Assembly: GCA_025963635.1 (NCBI GenBank)
Contig: JAOQAK010000080.1
Coordinates: 1 to 64,000 of the forward strand
DNA length: 64,000 nucleotides
Direction of reading: 5' to 3'
Origin: Ferruginibacter sp.
GTDB lineage: Bacteria; Bacteroidota; Bacteroidia; Chitinophagales; Chitinophagaceae
Below the pieces are notes generated by a model. It searched no databases and was not told the origin of the DNA. It was given only the letters and a program-made list of their open reading frames with translations. Shown here in pieces: positions 44,812 to 55,300 of this stretch. Positions within the stretch are counted from its first letter, which is position 1; every line of letters starts with the position of its first letter. The translations under genes and the position numbers were made by a program.

Positions 44812-45738
44812 ATGAATCATTCATCCCGCAGGGAATTTTTACAAAGCTCCGCAGTCTTGGTGGCGGCTGCGATTACCGGATCATCTTTTAACGTTAAAAA
44901 ATCTCACCTGCTATTGTCCTTTTCTACATTAGGATGCCCCGACTGGAGCTTTCAGCAAGTGGTAGATTTCGCGGCGCTGAATGGATACGATGGAATTGAG
45001 ATCCGTGGAATACAACGCGAGCTCGATCTTGAACGTTGCAGTGAATTCACTCCTCATTACAGGCAGGAGACACTCAAAAAAATGAAACAAAAACGGCTGC
45101 GTTTTGTCAACCTCGGATCCTCTGCGAATCTTCATTTCGCAGAGCCTGTGGAAAGGAAGAGAAATTTAGATGAAGCCCGGCGGTACATCGATCTTGCACA
45201 TGAACTAAAGTGCCCGTTCATCAGGGTGTTCCCGAATAAATTTCCAAAAGGGCAGGAGAGGAATATTACGATGGACCTAATCAGTAAAGGCTTACTGGAA
45301 CTGGGTGCCCATGCGAAAGGAAAGGGTGTGACTGTTTTGATGGAAACCCATGGGGATCTTGTGAAAGCGGAAGATATCAAAAAGGTAATGCAATCTGCCG
45401 TGCATCCGAATGTGGGGTTGGTTTGGGACATCGCCAATATGTGGACGATCACAAAAGAACCGCCGGTTGAGGTATATGCCAAATTGAAGAAATACATCCA
45501 TCATACTCATATTAAAGATGCAAAAATTGTGGATGGGGTTGTACAATATACACTGCTCGGGCAAGGCGAAGTTCCTATTTTTGAAGCCATTAAAGCATTG
45601 GCAAACGGCGGGTATAAGGGCTACTACAGTTTTGAGTGGGAGAAGTTGTGGCACCCTGAAATTGCCGCACCCGAAATCGCATTGGCAGATTACCCCAAAG
45701 TTATGAAACAAAAGGAACTCGTATCATTTCGTGGATAA
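44812..45738 (+). CDS. Tat-exported TIM-barrel sugar isomerase/epimerase-like protein
   Basis: A 308-aa protein. The N-terminus SSRREFLQSSAVLVAAAITG is a twin-arginine signal. The rest is an AP-endonuclease-2-type TIM barrel (xylose-isomerase-like): LGCPDWSFQQVVDFAALNGY, LMETHGDLV, VGLVWDIANMW, YIHHTHIKDAK, YYSFEWEKLW, supplying His/Glu/Asp metal ligands. The family covers sugar-phosphate and inosose isomerases; the exact substrate is unknown. Together with the GMC oxidoreductase 150 bp downstream it resembles exported sugar-oxidation pairs of Bacteroidota. Confidence 0.83.
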   Translation: MNHSSRREFLQSSAVLVAAAITGSSFNVKKSHLLLSFSTLGCPDWSFQQVVDFAALNGYDGIEIRGIQRELDLERCSEFTPHYRQETLKKMKQKRLRFVNLGSSANLHFAEPVERKRNLDEARRYIDLAHELKCPFIRVFPNKFPKGQERNITMDLISKGLLELGAHAKGKGVTVLMETHGDLVKAEDIKKVMQSAVHPNVGLVWDIANMWTITKEPPVEVYAKLKKYIHHTHIKDAKIVDGVVQYTLLGQGEVPIFEAIKALANGGYKGYYSFEWEKLWHPEIAAPEIALADYPKVMKQKELVSFRG

Positions 45739-45888
45739 CACTTCAATTGCGAATGCTTTTTATACCCGGCGCTTTACTAATATTGCGCAGAATTCTTCTT
45801 TAAACAGGATGTGCTGTAAATATGATTATGCTCATTAAAGAATCATAATCGGTTTTACGTTTTACATTCTTTAAAATCTAATGCATCT

Positions 45889-47589
45889 ATGCCAGGCGAT
45901 ACACCGAATATTAATAATAAAGCCAAAACGCAAAATACTTATGATGCCATTATAGTTGGTTCCGGTATCAGCGGTGGATGGGCGGCTAAAGAACTTTGTG
46001 AGAAAGGCTTACGCGTATTAATGCTTGAGCGGGGTGGCAATGTGCTTCATCCAAATTACCCCACAGCCACCAACGATCCGTGGGAGTTTCCCCATCGCCT
46101 GCACATCACTGAAGAAGAAAAAAAGCAGCAGTATGTGCAAAGCAGGCATTACTCTTATCGCGAAGACAATAAACATTTTTATATCAACGACCAGGAAAAC
46201 CCGTATGAAGAGATCAAACGCTTCGATTGGGTTCGTGGAGATATTGTGGGTGGGCGCTCCCTGTTATGGGCGCGGGCCTGTTATCGCTGGAGTGATCTCG
46301 ACTTTGAAGCCAATGTGAAAGATGGATTTGGTGTAGACTGGCCCATCCGGTATAAAGACCTTGCTCCCTGGTACGATCACGTGGAGTCCTTCATCGGGGT
46401 AAGCGGACAGGCGGAAGGCATCCCTCATTTACCTGACGGAATTTTTCAGCCACCGTTTGAAATGAATGCAGTGGAGAAATTCTTCAAAGCAAAGATCGAA
46501 GCAGGTTATACCGACCGCAAAGTGATCATGGGCAGAACTGCCAATCTTACCAAACCTGTAAAGGGCAGGGGACAATGCCTGGCCAGAGATCTGTGCCATC
46601 GGGGCTGTCCGTATGGAGCTTATTTCAGCACCAATGCAAGCACCATGCCTGCTGCCTATGCTACCGGTAACCTCACTGTGAGGCCACATTCACTGGTGAA
46701 TAGCGTATTGTATGATGAACAAAAGCAAAGAGCAGCAGGAGTGGAGATCATCGATACGGAAACGAACAAATCTGAAGCGTATTACGGCAGGCTGATTTTT
46801 CTCAATGCCTCTACTGTAGCCACGGCAGCACTGTTGTTGAATTCTACTTCCTCCCGCTTTCCAAATGGCCTGGGAAATGGCAGCGACCAGGTGGGGCGCA
46901 ACCTGATGGATCATCACAAAGGACTTTCAGCAACAGCAGGTGTGGAAGGCTTCGAAGACAAGTATTATTATGGACGGCGGCCCACAGGTATTTATGTGCC
47001 TCGGTTCAAAAATGTAACGGAAAAAAATGCTCCTTTTCTCCGGGGGTATCATTTTGCAGGGAGCGCTTCAAGGGGCAGGGCTAACGCAAATGAAGGCATC
47101 GGCATCGGGTTTAAGGAATCATTAACTGAGCCGGGGCAATGGCATATGGGATTGTATGGTTATGGGGAATGCCTTCCTTATGCTGAGAACCGCATTACAC
47201 TGAATACTGATAAAAAAGACAAATGGGGCAGGCCGCTTACTGTTATAAACTGCGAATTTAAGGACAATGAAAAACTGATGCATGAAGAAATGGGAAAGGC
47301 CGCAGGGGAAATGCTTGAAACTGCCGGATTCAAAAATATCAATGTAAGTAATGTGCTTTCAGCTCCGGGCAATGCCAACCACGAAATGGGAACTGCCCGT
47401 ATGGGACGGGATGCCAAAACATCGGTGCTGAACAGCATCAACCAGATGCATGAAGTGCCAAACGTATTCATCACTGATGGTTCCTGCATGACTTCCTGTT
47501 CTTGCGTAAACCCTTCCATCACTTATATGGCTATTACTGCAAGGGCTTGTGATTATGCAGTGAAAGAAATGGCACGGTTAAATTTTTGA
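45889..47589 (+). CDS. GMC-family FAD oxidoreductase
   Basis: A 566-aa flavoprotein. The FAD motif is YDAIIVGSGISGGWAAKEL with LMLERGG; VRGDIVGGRSLLWARA is the family's early signature, and the C-terminus has catalytic-region NHEMGTARMG and NVFITDGSCMTSCSCVNPS. Members oxidise alcohols and sugars, often with a partner subunit and cytochrome c. No signal peptide is visible, although partners of such dehydrogenases are often exported. The last 12 bp overlap the converging gene downstream. Confidence 0.87.
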   Translation: MPGDTPNINNKAKTQNTYDAIIVGSGISGGWAAKELCEKGLRVLMLERGGNVLHPNYPTATNDPWEFPHRLHITEEEKKQQYVQSRHYSYREDNKHFYINDQENPYEEIKRFDWVRGDIVGGRSLLWARACYRWSDLDFEANVKDGFGVDWPIRYKDLAPWYDHVESFIGVSGQAEGIPHLPDGIFQPPFEMNAVEKFFKAKIEAGYTDRKVIMGRTANLTKPVKGRGQCLARDLCHRGCPYGAYFSTNASTMPAAYATGNLTVRPHSLVNSVLYDEQKQRAAGVEIIDTETNKSEAYYGRLIFLNASTVATAALLLNSTSSRFPNGLGNGSDQVGRNLMDHHKGLSATAGVEGFEDKYYYGRRPTGIYVPRFKNVTEKNAPFLRGYHFAGSASRGRANANEGIGIGFKESLTEPGQWHMGLYGYGECLPYAENRITLNTDKKDKWGRPLTVINCEFKDNEKLMHEEMGKAAGEMLETAGFKNINVSNVLSAPGNANHEMGTARMGRDAKTSVLNSINQMHEVPNVFITDGSCMTSCSCVNPSITYMAITARACDYAVKEMARLNF

Positions 47590-48030
47590 TGAGGCAGCGT
47601 TGATCGCCGGGTTTATATTTTGCAGGGTCCTGGTAAATACTTCCGCGTCATCCGGCGAAATAATAATTGTTGAATTATTGTAGGACAGTTTTATTTGATC
47701 CAAAGAATTTACATAGGAAGAAAAAACAAATTCTGTCCATGACCGGGTAATTTCAATTGAAGATATTTCCGGGATATTTATCCTGATCATCCTGATACCC
47801 GCTGGTATAATCAATACGCCCTCACCTGTAATTTTATAAGTCGTTTTTAAAGGAAGTATAACCCCAAATGGGATCAATATTATCATTCCCAATACATATC
47901 CTGTAATTAAAGTATTTATACTGGTTGCTCTTAGGTGCAATTGATACAGGTAAATACCAAGGGCAATGATCAATAAAAAATATCGGATGATGGTTGATTG
48001 ATCGATTTTCGATTTAAAAAGCTTGTCCAT
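47578..48030 (-). CDS. small membrane protein with bacterial PH-like domain
   Basis: A 150-aa protein. Two membrane helices (about 14-34 and 40-60) form a hairpin, then a beta-rich PH-like domain (TYKITGEGVLIIPAGIRMIRI, ISSIEITRSW, ISPDDAEVFTRTLQNINP) faces the cytosol. This layout matches bPH/YdbT-like small proteins. The role is unknown. Its stop overlaps the end of the GMC gene. Confidence 0.68.
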   Translation of the reverse strand: MDKLFKSKIDQSTIIRYFLLIIALGIYLYQLHLRATSINTLITGYVLGMIILIPFGVILPLKTTYKITGEGVLIIPAGIRMIRINIPEISSIEITRSWTEFVFSSYVNSLDQIKLSYNNSTIIISPDDAEVFTRTLQNINPAINAASSKI

Positions 48031-48104
48031 TGAATTTGTTTTAGTTACCAGTCAATTGAAAATAATTCGTAATTGATTATGTTTCTTCAGTCACCGCGGA
48101 GGTT

Positions 48105-48272
48105 TTACGGCTGCCCATTTAGTTTATTGACGATCATCTTACCGATCCCAATAATTGAAACTACTACTGCAATAAATCCAAGGGTTTCGTTGATAGGGCT
48201 TTCGGCTTTCCAGGTAAATATGGAACAGGTAATAAAGCTGAGAACGAAGCAAAATAAATAATGCGATTTCAT
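48105..48272 (-). CDS. 55-aa membrane peptide
   Basis: A short reverse-strand gene with ATG at 48272 and TAA at 48105-48107. The product has two hydrophobic segments (YLFCFVLSFITCSIFTW and LGFIAVVVSIIGIGKMIV) separated by KAESPINET. It shares strand with the PH-like membrane gene downstream, 74 bp away. Nothing similar is recalled. Composition and the clean start support coding, but it could be chance. Confidence 0.5.
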   Translation of the reverse strand: MKSHYLFCFVLSFITCSIFTWKAESPINETLGFIAVVVSIIGIGKMIVNKLNGQP

Positions 48273-48329
48273 GATACATGTTTAATTGGTTCTGAATTAA
48301 AGTAACTGTAGCAATAGTCGTATTAATGA

Positions 48330-48472
48330 TGTAGGTGGAAACAAGTATGAGAAAAATTTGCGGATTTTTAGATTTTGTCTATCTATTTTTCTGAGGAAAT
48401 CAACTGTACTCTGTGTGACCATTCCCTTTCGAGGTAAGCAAGCGTCTTTGTCACTTTATGTGTAAACCGTTT
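48330..48472 (-). pseudogene. remnant of a ParE/RelE-type toxin
   Basis: Directly behind the antitoxin-like frame, one frame reads KRFTHKVTKTLAYLEREWSH then RV and a second continues VDFLRKIDRQNLKIRKFFSY. Together they resemble ParE-type toxins of Bacteroidota (helix with YLEREWS, then FL-KIDR). There is no ATG, the two halves are in different frames, and the C-terminal strands are missing. It is therefore non-functional. Confidence 0.5.
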
Positions 48473-48480
48473 TTAAACGA

Positions 48481-48726
48481 TTATGTGGTACGCCATTGAT
48501 TGGTCGGGTTTTTAAAGTCGCTCAAAGAATGGCTATCTGTTGTTTCATTTTCTTCTGTTAAGATATGCAGTTCCTTAATTTGTTCATCACTTAAACCATC
48601 AGTGATATCAGCATCTTGCAAATTGCCATAAAACACAAGATCTTCTTTAAGCAAAGCAAGTAACTCGCCATCGTTTGTTTTCTCGATGAGGCTCAGCAAC
48701 TATTTTTTTAAGTCATTTGTTTCCAT
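48481..48726 (-). pseudogene. antitoxin-like gene with in-frame TAG
   Basis: The ATG at 48726 opens METNDLKK, then TAG (48700-48702) interrupts the frame. The same frame continues LLSLIEKTNDGELLALLKED to the stop at 48481. Length (about 81 codons) and tail (DFKNPTNQWRT) resemble small antitoxins that precede ParE toxins. One change (for example CAG to TAG) explains it. A restart at TTG 48699 could make a 72-aa form. The toxin behind it is also broken. Confidence 0.55.
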
Positions 48727-48756
48727 TTAAAATGCTTTGATGTCGACAACCATCAT

Positions 48757-49707
48757 TTAAAGATTAAACGCCTTGCCCTGCACGGGGAATATGAGTCTTA
48801 GGCCAAGTGTATTTGCAACCTTTACTTCATTGGTAAGCTGCCGAATGCGTGTTGATGGTGGCTTAACGTGCGTTACAATTATGTTCAGACCTTTCATAGA
48901 GTTTTTACCTGCCAGTTCCGCCAGAACGTTCATTTCTTTCATGAGCCACTTTGGCGTAAGATGGCCGAATAATTTATTGTCCGGCTGATCATTCGGGAAA
49001 GAAACTTCGATAAATATTCCTTTAAGCTTGCCTTCTTTTACGAGCGGCGCTACGGCTTGCCAGAGCAAGTGCAGTTTGTCGCTTTTCTCGGTGCTGTCCG
49101 CGCCGGTATCGCCGAGGTATAAAATATAGGCATTCTGTTGGTTTACTAAAAAAGCAGTGCTTTCATATGGGTTTACATGGCTCAGCGAAAAAGCTTTTAC
49201 CTGCAACGAAGTATTGTCAACCGGTATTTGAACCCCGGCACCCAAAGTTTTAAAATGATATTTTTTCAGTTGAAAACCCTTGCCTTCGTCTCCAAAATTG
49301 GCCCAGGCTTCCCCGTTAAAATAATAGTCCTGTAACATTTTCATACAGGATGGCAATGCATAGATTGTTTTAGAAGAATCATCGGGGGAGGTAATGATGA
49401 GTCCCGAAACATGGTCCAGGTGGGCATGCGAGATAAAATATCCTTTAATGTATTGTCTTAAAACAGTCCCGGGGCTGGTTGTAAATGCTTTGGCGATCAC
49501 TGCTTTTTCAATACCTACGGAAATGGTGCCCGCATCGAGGCAGATATAATCATTGCTCCCTGCTGGCGCAACCATATAGGCAGAAAGATTGCTTTCGTCA
49601 ATTCCACCCTTGACGCCCAATGGAACTACACGAAAGAAGGTGGCCGGCTTTTGAGCCGTTATACTAAGTGTGCCCAGCAGGAAAAGGCCAATAAAAATTA
49701 CTTTCAT
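48757..49707 (-). CDS. class II cyclic-nucleotide phosphodiesterase (MBL fold)
   Basis: A 316-aa protein with a signal peptide (MKVIFIGLFLLGTLSITAQ). The metallo-beta-lactamase fold binds two metals through SHAHLDHVSGL (H-x-H-x-D-H). YLGDTGADS supplies a further Asp, and IIVTHVKPP a His. These match class II cAMP phosphodiesterases of the yeast PDE1/CpdP type. The signal peptide suggests a periplasmic place, where it would degrade exported cyclic nucleotide; a cytosolic restart is not obvious. It may oppose the cyclase at 3849-5171, about 45 kb away. Confidence 0.82.
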   Translation of the reverse strand: MKVIFIGLFLLGTLSITAQKPATFFRVVPLGVKGGIDESNLSAYMVAPAGSNDYICLDAGTISVGIEKAVIAKAFTTSPGTVLRQYIKGYFISHAHLDHVSGLIITSPDDSSKTIYALPSCMKMLQDYYFNGEAWANFGDEGKGFQLKKYHFKTLGAGVQIPVDNTSLQVKAFSLSHVNPYESTAFLVNQQNAYILYLGDTGADSTEKSDKLHLLWQAVAPLVKEGKLKGIFIEVSFPNDQPDNKLFGHLTPKWLMKEMNVLAELAGKNSMKGLNIIVTHVKPPSTRIRQLTNEVKVANTLGLRLIFPVQGKAFNL

Positions 49708-49921
49708 TCAGCAAATGTAAAGACTGCAGGGTATAAAATACTTCCGCAATATTACGGATTGATGTAAATATTTTTATCGCTGATGACCAGGTAAAAGACG
49801 ATATGATTTCCATGCAATGATCAATTTGCAATCCTCCTTCCCAAACCGGTATGGTTCAATCATAGTCAATTACAAATTTAGCACAGCAGCCAGACATCAA
49901 TTTTCCGTTTGCCCTGCTGTA

Positions 49922-50503
49922 TTATTCGTGGACTACTTTGTTTGTCTTATCGATATACAAAATCTTTTCGCCTTTTACTACGCGTGCTTCTCCATTTTCA
50001 AAACAATCAGAGAAACTATACGCCGGTTTGATCACCCAGGCCCCCTTTGTATCGATATAGCCCCAGTACCCCTTCGCATTGGCTGCCGGAGCCAGGCCTT
50101 CTGAAAAACTGCGGGCGTTTGAAAACTCAAAAGGGATCACGGTCTCTCCTTTGGTGTTAATAAACCCATAGAGGTTGTTTTTGGAAACAGCTGCTAATCC
50201 ACTACTAAAGCCAAACGCATCGTCGTAAGCCGCTGCAGTAATTGCTTTCCCCGTGCTATCAAAGTAAAGCCATTTTAAGCCCGCCTTAACTGCTGTATAG
50301 CCTTCGTTATAAGCCAATCCTTCGTCATACAGGGGTTTTATTACCTCAACGCCATCCTTGTTTACATAGCCAATTTTGTTGTCTTTCCTGACTTTGGAAA
50401 GACCGCAGATACAATCGTCGACAGACTCGTATTTTTTCTCCCATTTTTGGGCATAGCCGGTAAGTATAGGCAATCCCATTATGAGCATCAGTAACTTTTT
50501 CAT
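49922..50503 (-). CDS. secreted WG-repeat protein
   Basis: A 193-aa protein with a signal peptide (MKKLLMLIMGLPILTGYAQ). It contains five WG-type repeats of about 35 residues, for example KIGYVNKDGVEVIKPLYDE, LYGFINTKGETVIPFEFSN and YWGYIDTKGAWVIKPAYSF. These beta-hairpin repeats bind other proteins or glycans; no enzyme motif is present. It lies alone in an AT-rich stretch. Confidence 0.82.
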   Translation of the reverse strand: MKKLLMLIMGLPILTGYAQKWEKKYESVDDCICGLSKVRKDNKIGYVNKDGVEVIKPLYDEGLAYNEGYTAVKAGLKWLYFDSTGKAITAAAYDDAFGFSSGLAAVSKNNLYGFINTKGETVIPFEFSNARSFSEGLAPAANAKGYWGYIDTKGAWVIKPAYSFSDCFENGEARVVKGEKILYIDKTNKVVHE

Positions 50504-51003
50504 TTGGTGTAGTTTTTAGATGAAAATGGTTTGTTTACAAAATACCCAGTTTCATAAAAAGCACAAATGACTGTGGTAAGGAGAACTCATGACTGTGGTT
50601 GCCTTTTGGTTTGCTGCAAGTCATGATGGTTATGGCTGTCAGAGGAAATGCAATACACACCGGGGTGATTAGGTTTAACGGTAAATGGTGGTGTGCTCGC
50701 TCGCAAACTTGCTTGCGATAGCCATAGTGAGAATATGACGAATTGATGACTTAACTCGTTTCGGGGGAAGGATTAATTTTGGGGAAGTTAGAACACCCTT
50801 TCGGGAACTGTTGCTTTTTGGGGTCAAATTGGGGAAACAATTGCATAAGGCACTGCATTATAAACCGTTATTAGGCGTAGTCGATAAAACGTATCTCCAA
50901 ATGTCTCCTTGTTTGCATGTCGGGAGAATAGGCAACCGTAAAAGGCCTTTGCTTTGATTCGTTAGTAAAAATTCGAGTTCAGTGCATCGAAAAGACATAA
51001 TAC
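50504..51003. other. gene-free stretch
   Basis: About 500 bases with no protein-like frame. A short inverted pair GCTCGCAAACTTGCTTGCG lies near 50700-50716. Nothing else is recognised until the terminator of the following gene. Confidence 0.4.
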
Positions 51004-51036
51004 AAAAAGGGCCAACAAATAAATGCTGGCCCTTTT
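51004..51036 (-). terminator. terminator of the outer-membrane barrel gene
   Basis: AAAAAGGGCCA and TGGCCCTTTT pair around a 12-nt loop, with T-tracts on either strand. It is placed 19 bp beyond the stop of the reverse-strand gene. Confidence 0.75.
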
Positions 51037-51054
51037 CTTATGTTCAAATACTTT

Positions 51055-51660
51055 CTATCGCTGTCTGTGGTTGATCAGGTAGAAAACACCTAATTGTCCA
51101 CCCCTGTTAGTTGATTTAACAGTACCAGTTTCGTTGATATTGCTTAACCCAAGATTATATCTCAGGTCTACACCAAATCCGCTTGGTGGATGCACATAAC
51201 TTACACCACCAACAAGGCCAAAATCTGCACCTTTAAGATTGTCTTTGATGTCTACTGCAGTTGCAGTACCAGTCTTTGATTTTGCATTTACAAGAAATCC
51301 AACCTGTGGACCGGCTTCTAACCTGAATCCATTGTCGAACATGTACTGAACAAGCACCGGCACGTTAATATAACCGAGGTTAATATTCGTGTTGATAGTT
51401 TCAGTATTAGCATATTTTGCTCCTTGTGCAGAGTAAACTATTTCTGGTTGTAAGGCTAGGCGAGGTACTAAATGAATGTGGGCCAATAGACCTGCATTCC
51501 ATCCCACTTTTGCGTCATATTTGACGTCATTGTCGTTGTGGATGGTAGTCAGATTAACTCCTCCTTTGATCCCAATGGCTACTTTCTGTCCGCTGTGTTG
51601 TGCACTAACTGTACCTCCAATCAAAATTGCGGCGAGTGCCAGGCATAAATTAACTTTCAT
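51055..51660 (-). CDS. outer-membrane beta-barrel protein (PorT-like)
   Basis: A 201-aa protein. A signal peptide (MKVNLCLALAAILIGGTVSA) is followed by alternating-polarity strands typical of an eight-strand barrel (VAIGIKGGVNLTTIHND, VGWNAGLLAHIHLVP, VLVQYMFDNGFRLEAGPQVG, GFGVDLRYNLGLSNI). It fits the OMP_b-brl_2/PorT-like family of Bacteroidota. The function is structural or unknown. A terminator follows at 51004. Confidence 0.85.
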   Translation of the reverse strand: MKVNLCLALAAILIGGTVSAQHSGQKVAIGIKGGVNLTTIHNDNDVKYDAKVGWNAGLLAHIHLVPRLALQPEIVYSAQGAKYANTETINTNINLGYINVPVLVQYMFDNGFRLEAGPQVGFLVNAKSKTGTATAVDIKDNLKGADFGLVGGVSYVHPPSGFGVDLRYNLGLSNINETGTVKSTNRGGQLGVFYLINHRQR

Positions 51661-51955
51661 AATAATTTGTTTTAATAAAGAAATGTAAATGCGCCGCGTT
51701 TAAAACGGGATTTTATGCATTCAATAGTGCCCTTTGCAAATATGAGACCAATAAAAGAATAGGCCTAACCGGTAGCATCATTTCAAGCATACTCTATAAA
51801 ATAATACCGAAGCATAGAAAGGGTGATCTTTTTAAATCAGCAAGCAACTGTAGAACAACAGGCTGATATAAATCAGTAGTCGCGGAAACCGATATCATTC
51901 TTCAGCATGCGGGCACATAATTTCATATTAAAAATTTTTCACTAAAAAATAGTTT

Positions 51956-52242
51956 ATGAAAACTAAAAATAACAGTGTCGGAAAACTACCCGGTAAACAG
52001 GTATTGGCGATCCTCACGCTGGTGCTCTTACTTTTGATGGTGTATACAGCTGGTGCGCAGAAGAATGGAGTGTTGAATTTAGAAGTGGCGCTGACTTTTC
52101 GACCAAAGATCTTGGCGTGTCAAATCTTAAAACCGGCTTGGGCTTTGAAGGCACCATCGCTTACACTGGCTTGGACAATAAATTATTATTTCCCTCCGGA
52201 GCTCCTGCTCACATTATCATTTATCCAAATTTGTGTGTGTAA
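51956..52242 (+). pseudogene. broken outer-membrane beta-barrel gene
   Basis: The ATG at 51956 opens a signal peptide (QVLAILTLVLLLLMVYTAGAQKNG). At about 52066-52070 the reading passes into the next frame, where SVEFRSGADFSTKDLGVSNL and KTGLGFEGTIAY read as a typical outer-membrane barrel up to a TAA at 52240-52242. A junction then follows (TGLDNKLLFPSG), and the rest of the barrel is absent. The gene therefore has one frameshift and a 3' truncation. Confidence 0.65.
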
Positions 52243-52336
52243 AAGCTGTTAATAACCGTGAAAAACTGTGTAAACATTCAAATTCACTTCTTAACCCATT
52301 CAACTATATTTGCCGTCTTACATAAACTAAAGAAAC

Positions 52337-55300
52337 GTGCGTTTAAAGAGTCTTGAAATTAAAGGATTTAAAAGTTTTGCGGATAAAACCGTACTCCATT
52401 TTGACGAAGGCATCACCGGGGTGATCGGGCCAAATGGCTGTGGTAAAAGCAATATCATCGATAGTATCCGGTGGGTAATTGGCGAGCATAAGATCAGCAA
52501 TCTCCGGAGCGAAAACCTCGAGAGCCTTGTGTTCAACGGCAGCAAAAGCCGCTCTGCATCCGGCCTCGCGGAAGTGAGCCTCACTTTTGAAAATACCAAG
52601 AACCTGCTTCCCACGGAATTTAATATGGTGACGGTTACCCGTAAATATTACAAAAACGGGGAAAGCGAATACCGCCTGAATGATGTGGCTTGTCGCCTTA
52701 AGGACATCCACAACCTGTTTATGGATACAGGTGTGAGTACCGACAGCTATGCCATCATTGAACTCGGGATGGTAGACGATATTATCAAGGATAAGGAAAA
52801 CAGCCGCCGCAGGATGCTGGAACAGGCAGCAGGGATTACTATCTACAAAACACGTAAAAAGGAAGCCAAACTAAAGCTTGACCTTACCGAGCAGGATCTC
52901 GCCCGTATAGAAGATCTGCTTTTTGAGATCCATAACCAGCTCAAAAGCCTTGAAAGCCAAGCCAAAAAGGCGGAGAAATACTTTGAGATAAAGAAAGAGT
53001 ATAAAGAAGTCAGTATCGAGCTTGCGAAAGCGGCGCTGGAAGGCTTCAACATCACATATCGCGATCTCAACCACCAGCAGCAGGCGGAAGTAGATAAGCG
53101 AATCGAACTGGAAGCGGCCATTGCGTTGGAAGAAGCTGCCCTGGAGCAGGAAAAACTGGGATTTATTACCCGCGAAAAAGAATTGCAGGAACTGCAACAT
53201 GCATTCAATGATATGCTGGGCGAAGTTCGTAGCAAGGAAGGTGAAAAAAGTCTTGCTGCCCAGCGTTTACAATATCTAAAGGAAAGAGAATCGAACCTGA
53301 ATGATTTTCTGCAGAAGGCAGGCGGCCAACTAAACGGATTGGATGAGAGCATTCAATTTACCAAACTGCAGATCAACGAAGATGAAATAAAACTTGAGGA
53401 ACTGGAGGGGAGGTTGGAACAACTGAAAAATGCAGTGGAAGACAAACGCAGGATATTTGACGAAAAGCGGAGCAGCATCGATAGTTTGCGCCGGGAGAAC
53501 CAGGCCATTCAGCGAAACCAGTTTGAGGCAGAAAAGAAGGTGGCGGTAGCAGACACCGGCATCCAGAACATACAACGTACCATTGCACAGATACAGGACG
53601 AAAAGTCGCAGCGCCAGGGCCAGTTGCAACAACTGGAAGCAGAGCGCAAAGTAAAAGCCGATGAACTGGAGCAACGTAAACTGGATCTTCAGCAATTACA
53701 GGAGCAACACGAGTTTACCAAAGAACAGATCTTTCAAACCCAGAACCAACTGGAAGCGCTTCGGGCTGAACTGGCCGGTGAAAATCGTAAACTGGATAGC
53801 AAAAAAAATGAATATGCACTGCTGAAAAGCCTGGTAGACTCAATGGAAGGATACCCGGAAAGCGTGAAATTCCTGCACAAAAATCAAAACTGGAACCATG
53901 AAGCGCCGCTTTTAAGCGATATCATTTATGTGCAGCCGGATTACCGTGCCGCGGTGGAAAATGTGTTGGAGCCTTACCTGAACTACTATGTGGTAAACAA
54001 CCTGGAGGAAGGTCTGCAGGCAATCCATTTACTGGATAATAACAAAAAAGGAAAGGCAAATTTCTTTTTGCAGGATAAGTTTACCGGGTTTATGGACAGT
54101 CACCAGCCCGAAGGAACCATCCCGGCGCTGGATGTGGTGGAAGTGGATGCTAAATACAGTCATCTCGCCAAACACCTGCTGGGCAATGTATTTATCGCCG
54201 AAAATGAAGAAGCACTGCGCAACAGCAATGGTGCGGTGGTACTGGAAAAAACCGGAAAATATGTAAAAGGACAATATTCAATCACCGGGGGTAGTGTGGG
54301 ACTATTTGAAGGAAAAAAGATTGGCCGTGCAAAGAACCTCGAGAAACTGGTGGAAGAGATCAATGCACAGGAAATAGTGGTGAACGAATTGAAAGCGACC
54401 ATCCAGGCACGCCATAATGAAGTGATCGCTTTTAACCAGCAGTTAAAAGAAAATGCGATCCGGCAAACACAGCAGGAGATTAATAACCTTACAAATCTTG
54501 TTTTCAGTTTACAAAACAAAATTGAAAACCTGCATTACCTTGAAGAAACCAGTTCAAAAAGAATTGAAGATCTGCAGGAGCAGCTTGAAGCCAATCATGA
54601 TGCCATAGCAAGTACAAGGGACGAGTTGGAGAAACTGAATACGCAATTGGAGGAGTTAACCGAAAAGATGCAGGTGGTAGAGCAGGATTATGCTTCCTCA
54701 GAGCAGGAATACAATTTTGCTACTGCTACTTACAATGATGGCAACCTGCAGTTTACCCGCCAGCAAAGTAAGGTGGTGGCGCTTAAGCAGGAATATGAAT
54801 TTAAGAGCCGGCAATTAAACGATTTAAAAGTACAGGTAGAAAACAGCAGCGTTCAATTAACGGAAGCGGTTAAGCAGATTACGGAAACCGCTGCCAGTCT
54901 TGCCGCATTGGAAGTATTAGTGGTAAGCCTGTTGCAAAATAAAGATGCAGAAGAGAAAAAACTGAATGAGGCCGACCAGGCATATTATAACCTGCGGAAC
55001 ATTCTTGCAGCGAAAGAAAGCGAATTAAGACATAAGCAAAAATCAAAGGAAACTATCGATCATTTATTAAGTGAGATAAAAGATAAATTGAGTGAATTAA
55101 AACTGCAGCTTGCGGGTATGAAGGAAAGATTGCAGGTAGAATTCCGGATCGACCTGGATACCATTATTGATGAGCCACGAACAGGCAATGTGCCGCTTGA
55201 AGATCTGCAGGAAAAAAATGACCGCATGAGAAAACGGTTGGAAAATATTGGGGAGATCAACCCAACCGCTATTGAGGCTTATACCGAGATGAAGAAGCGC

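Noticed and set aside
48073..48261. 62-codon plus-strand frame
   Set aside because: It is antisense to the better-supported 55-codon membrane peptide on the reverse strand.
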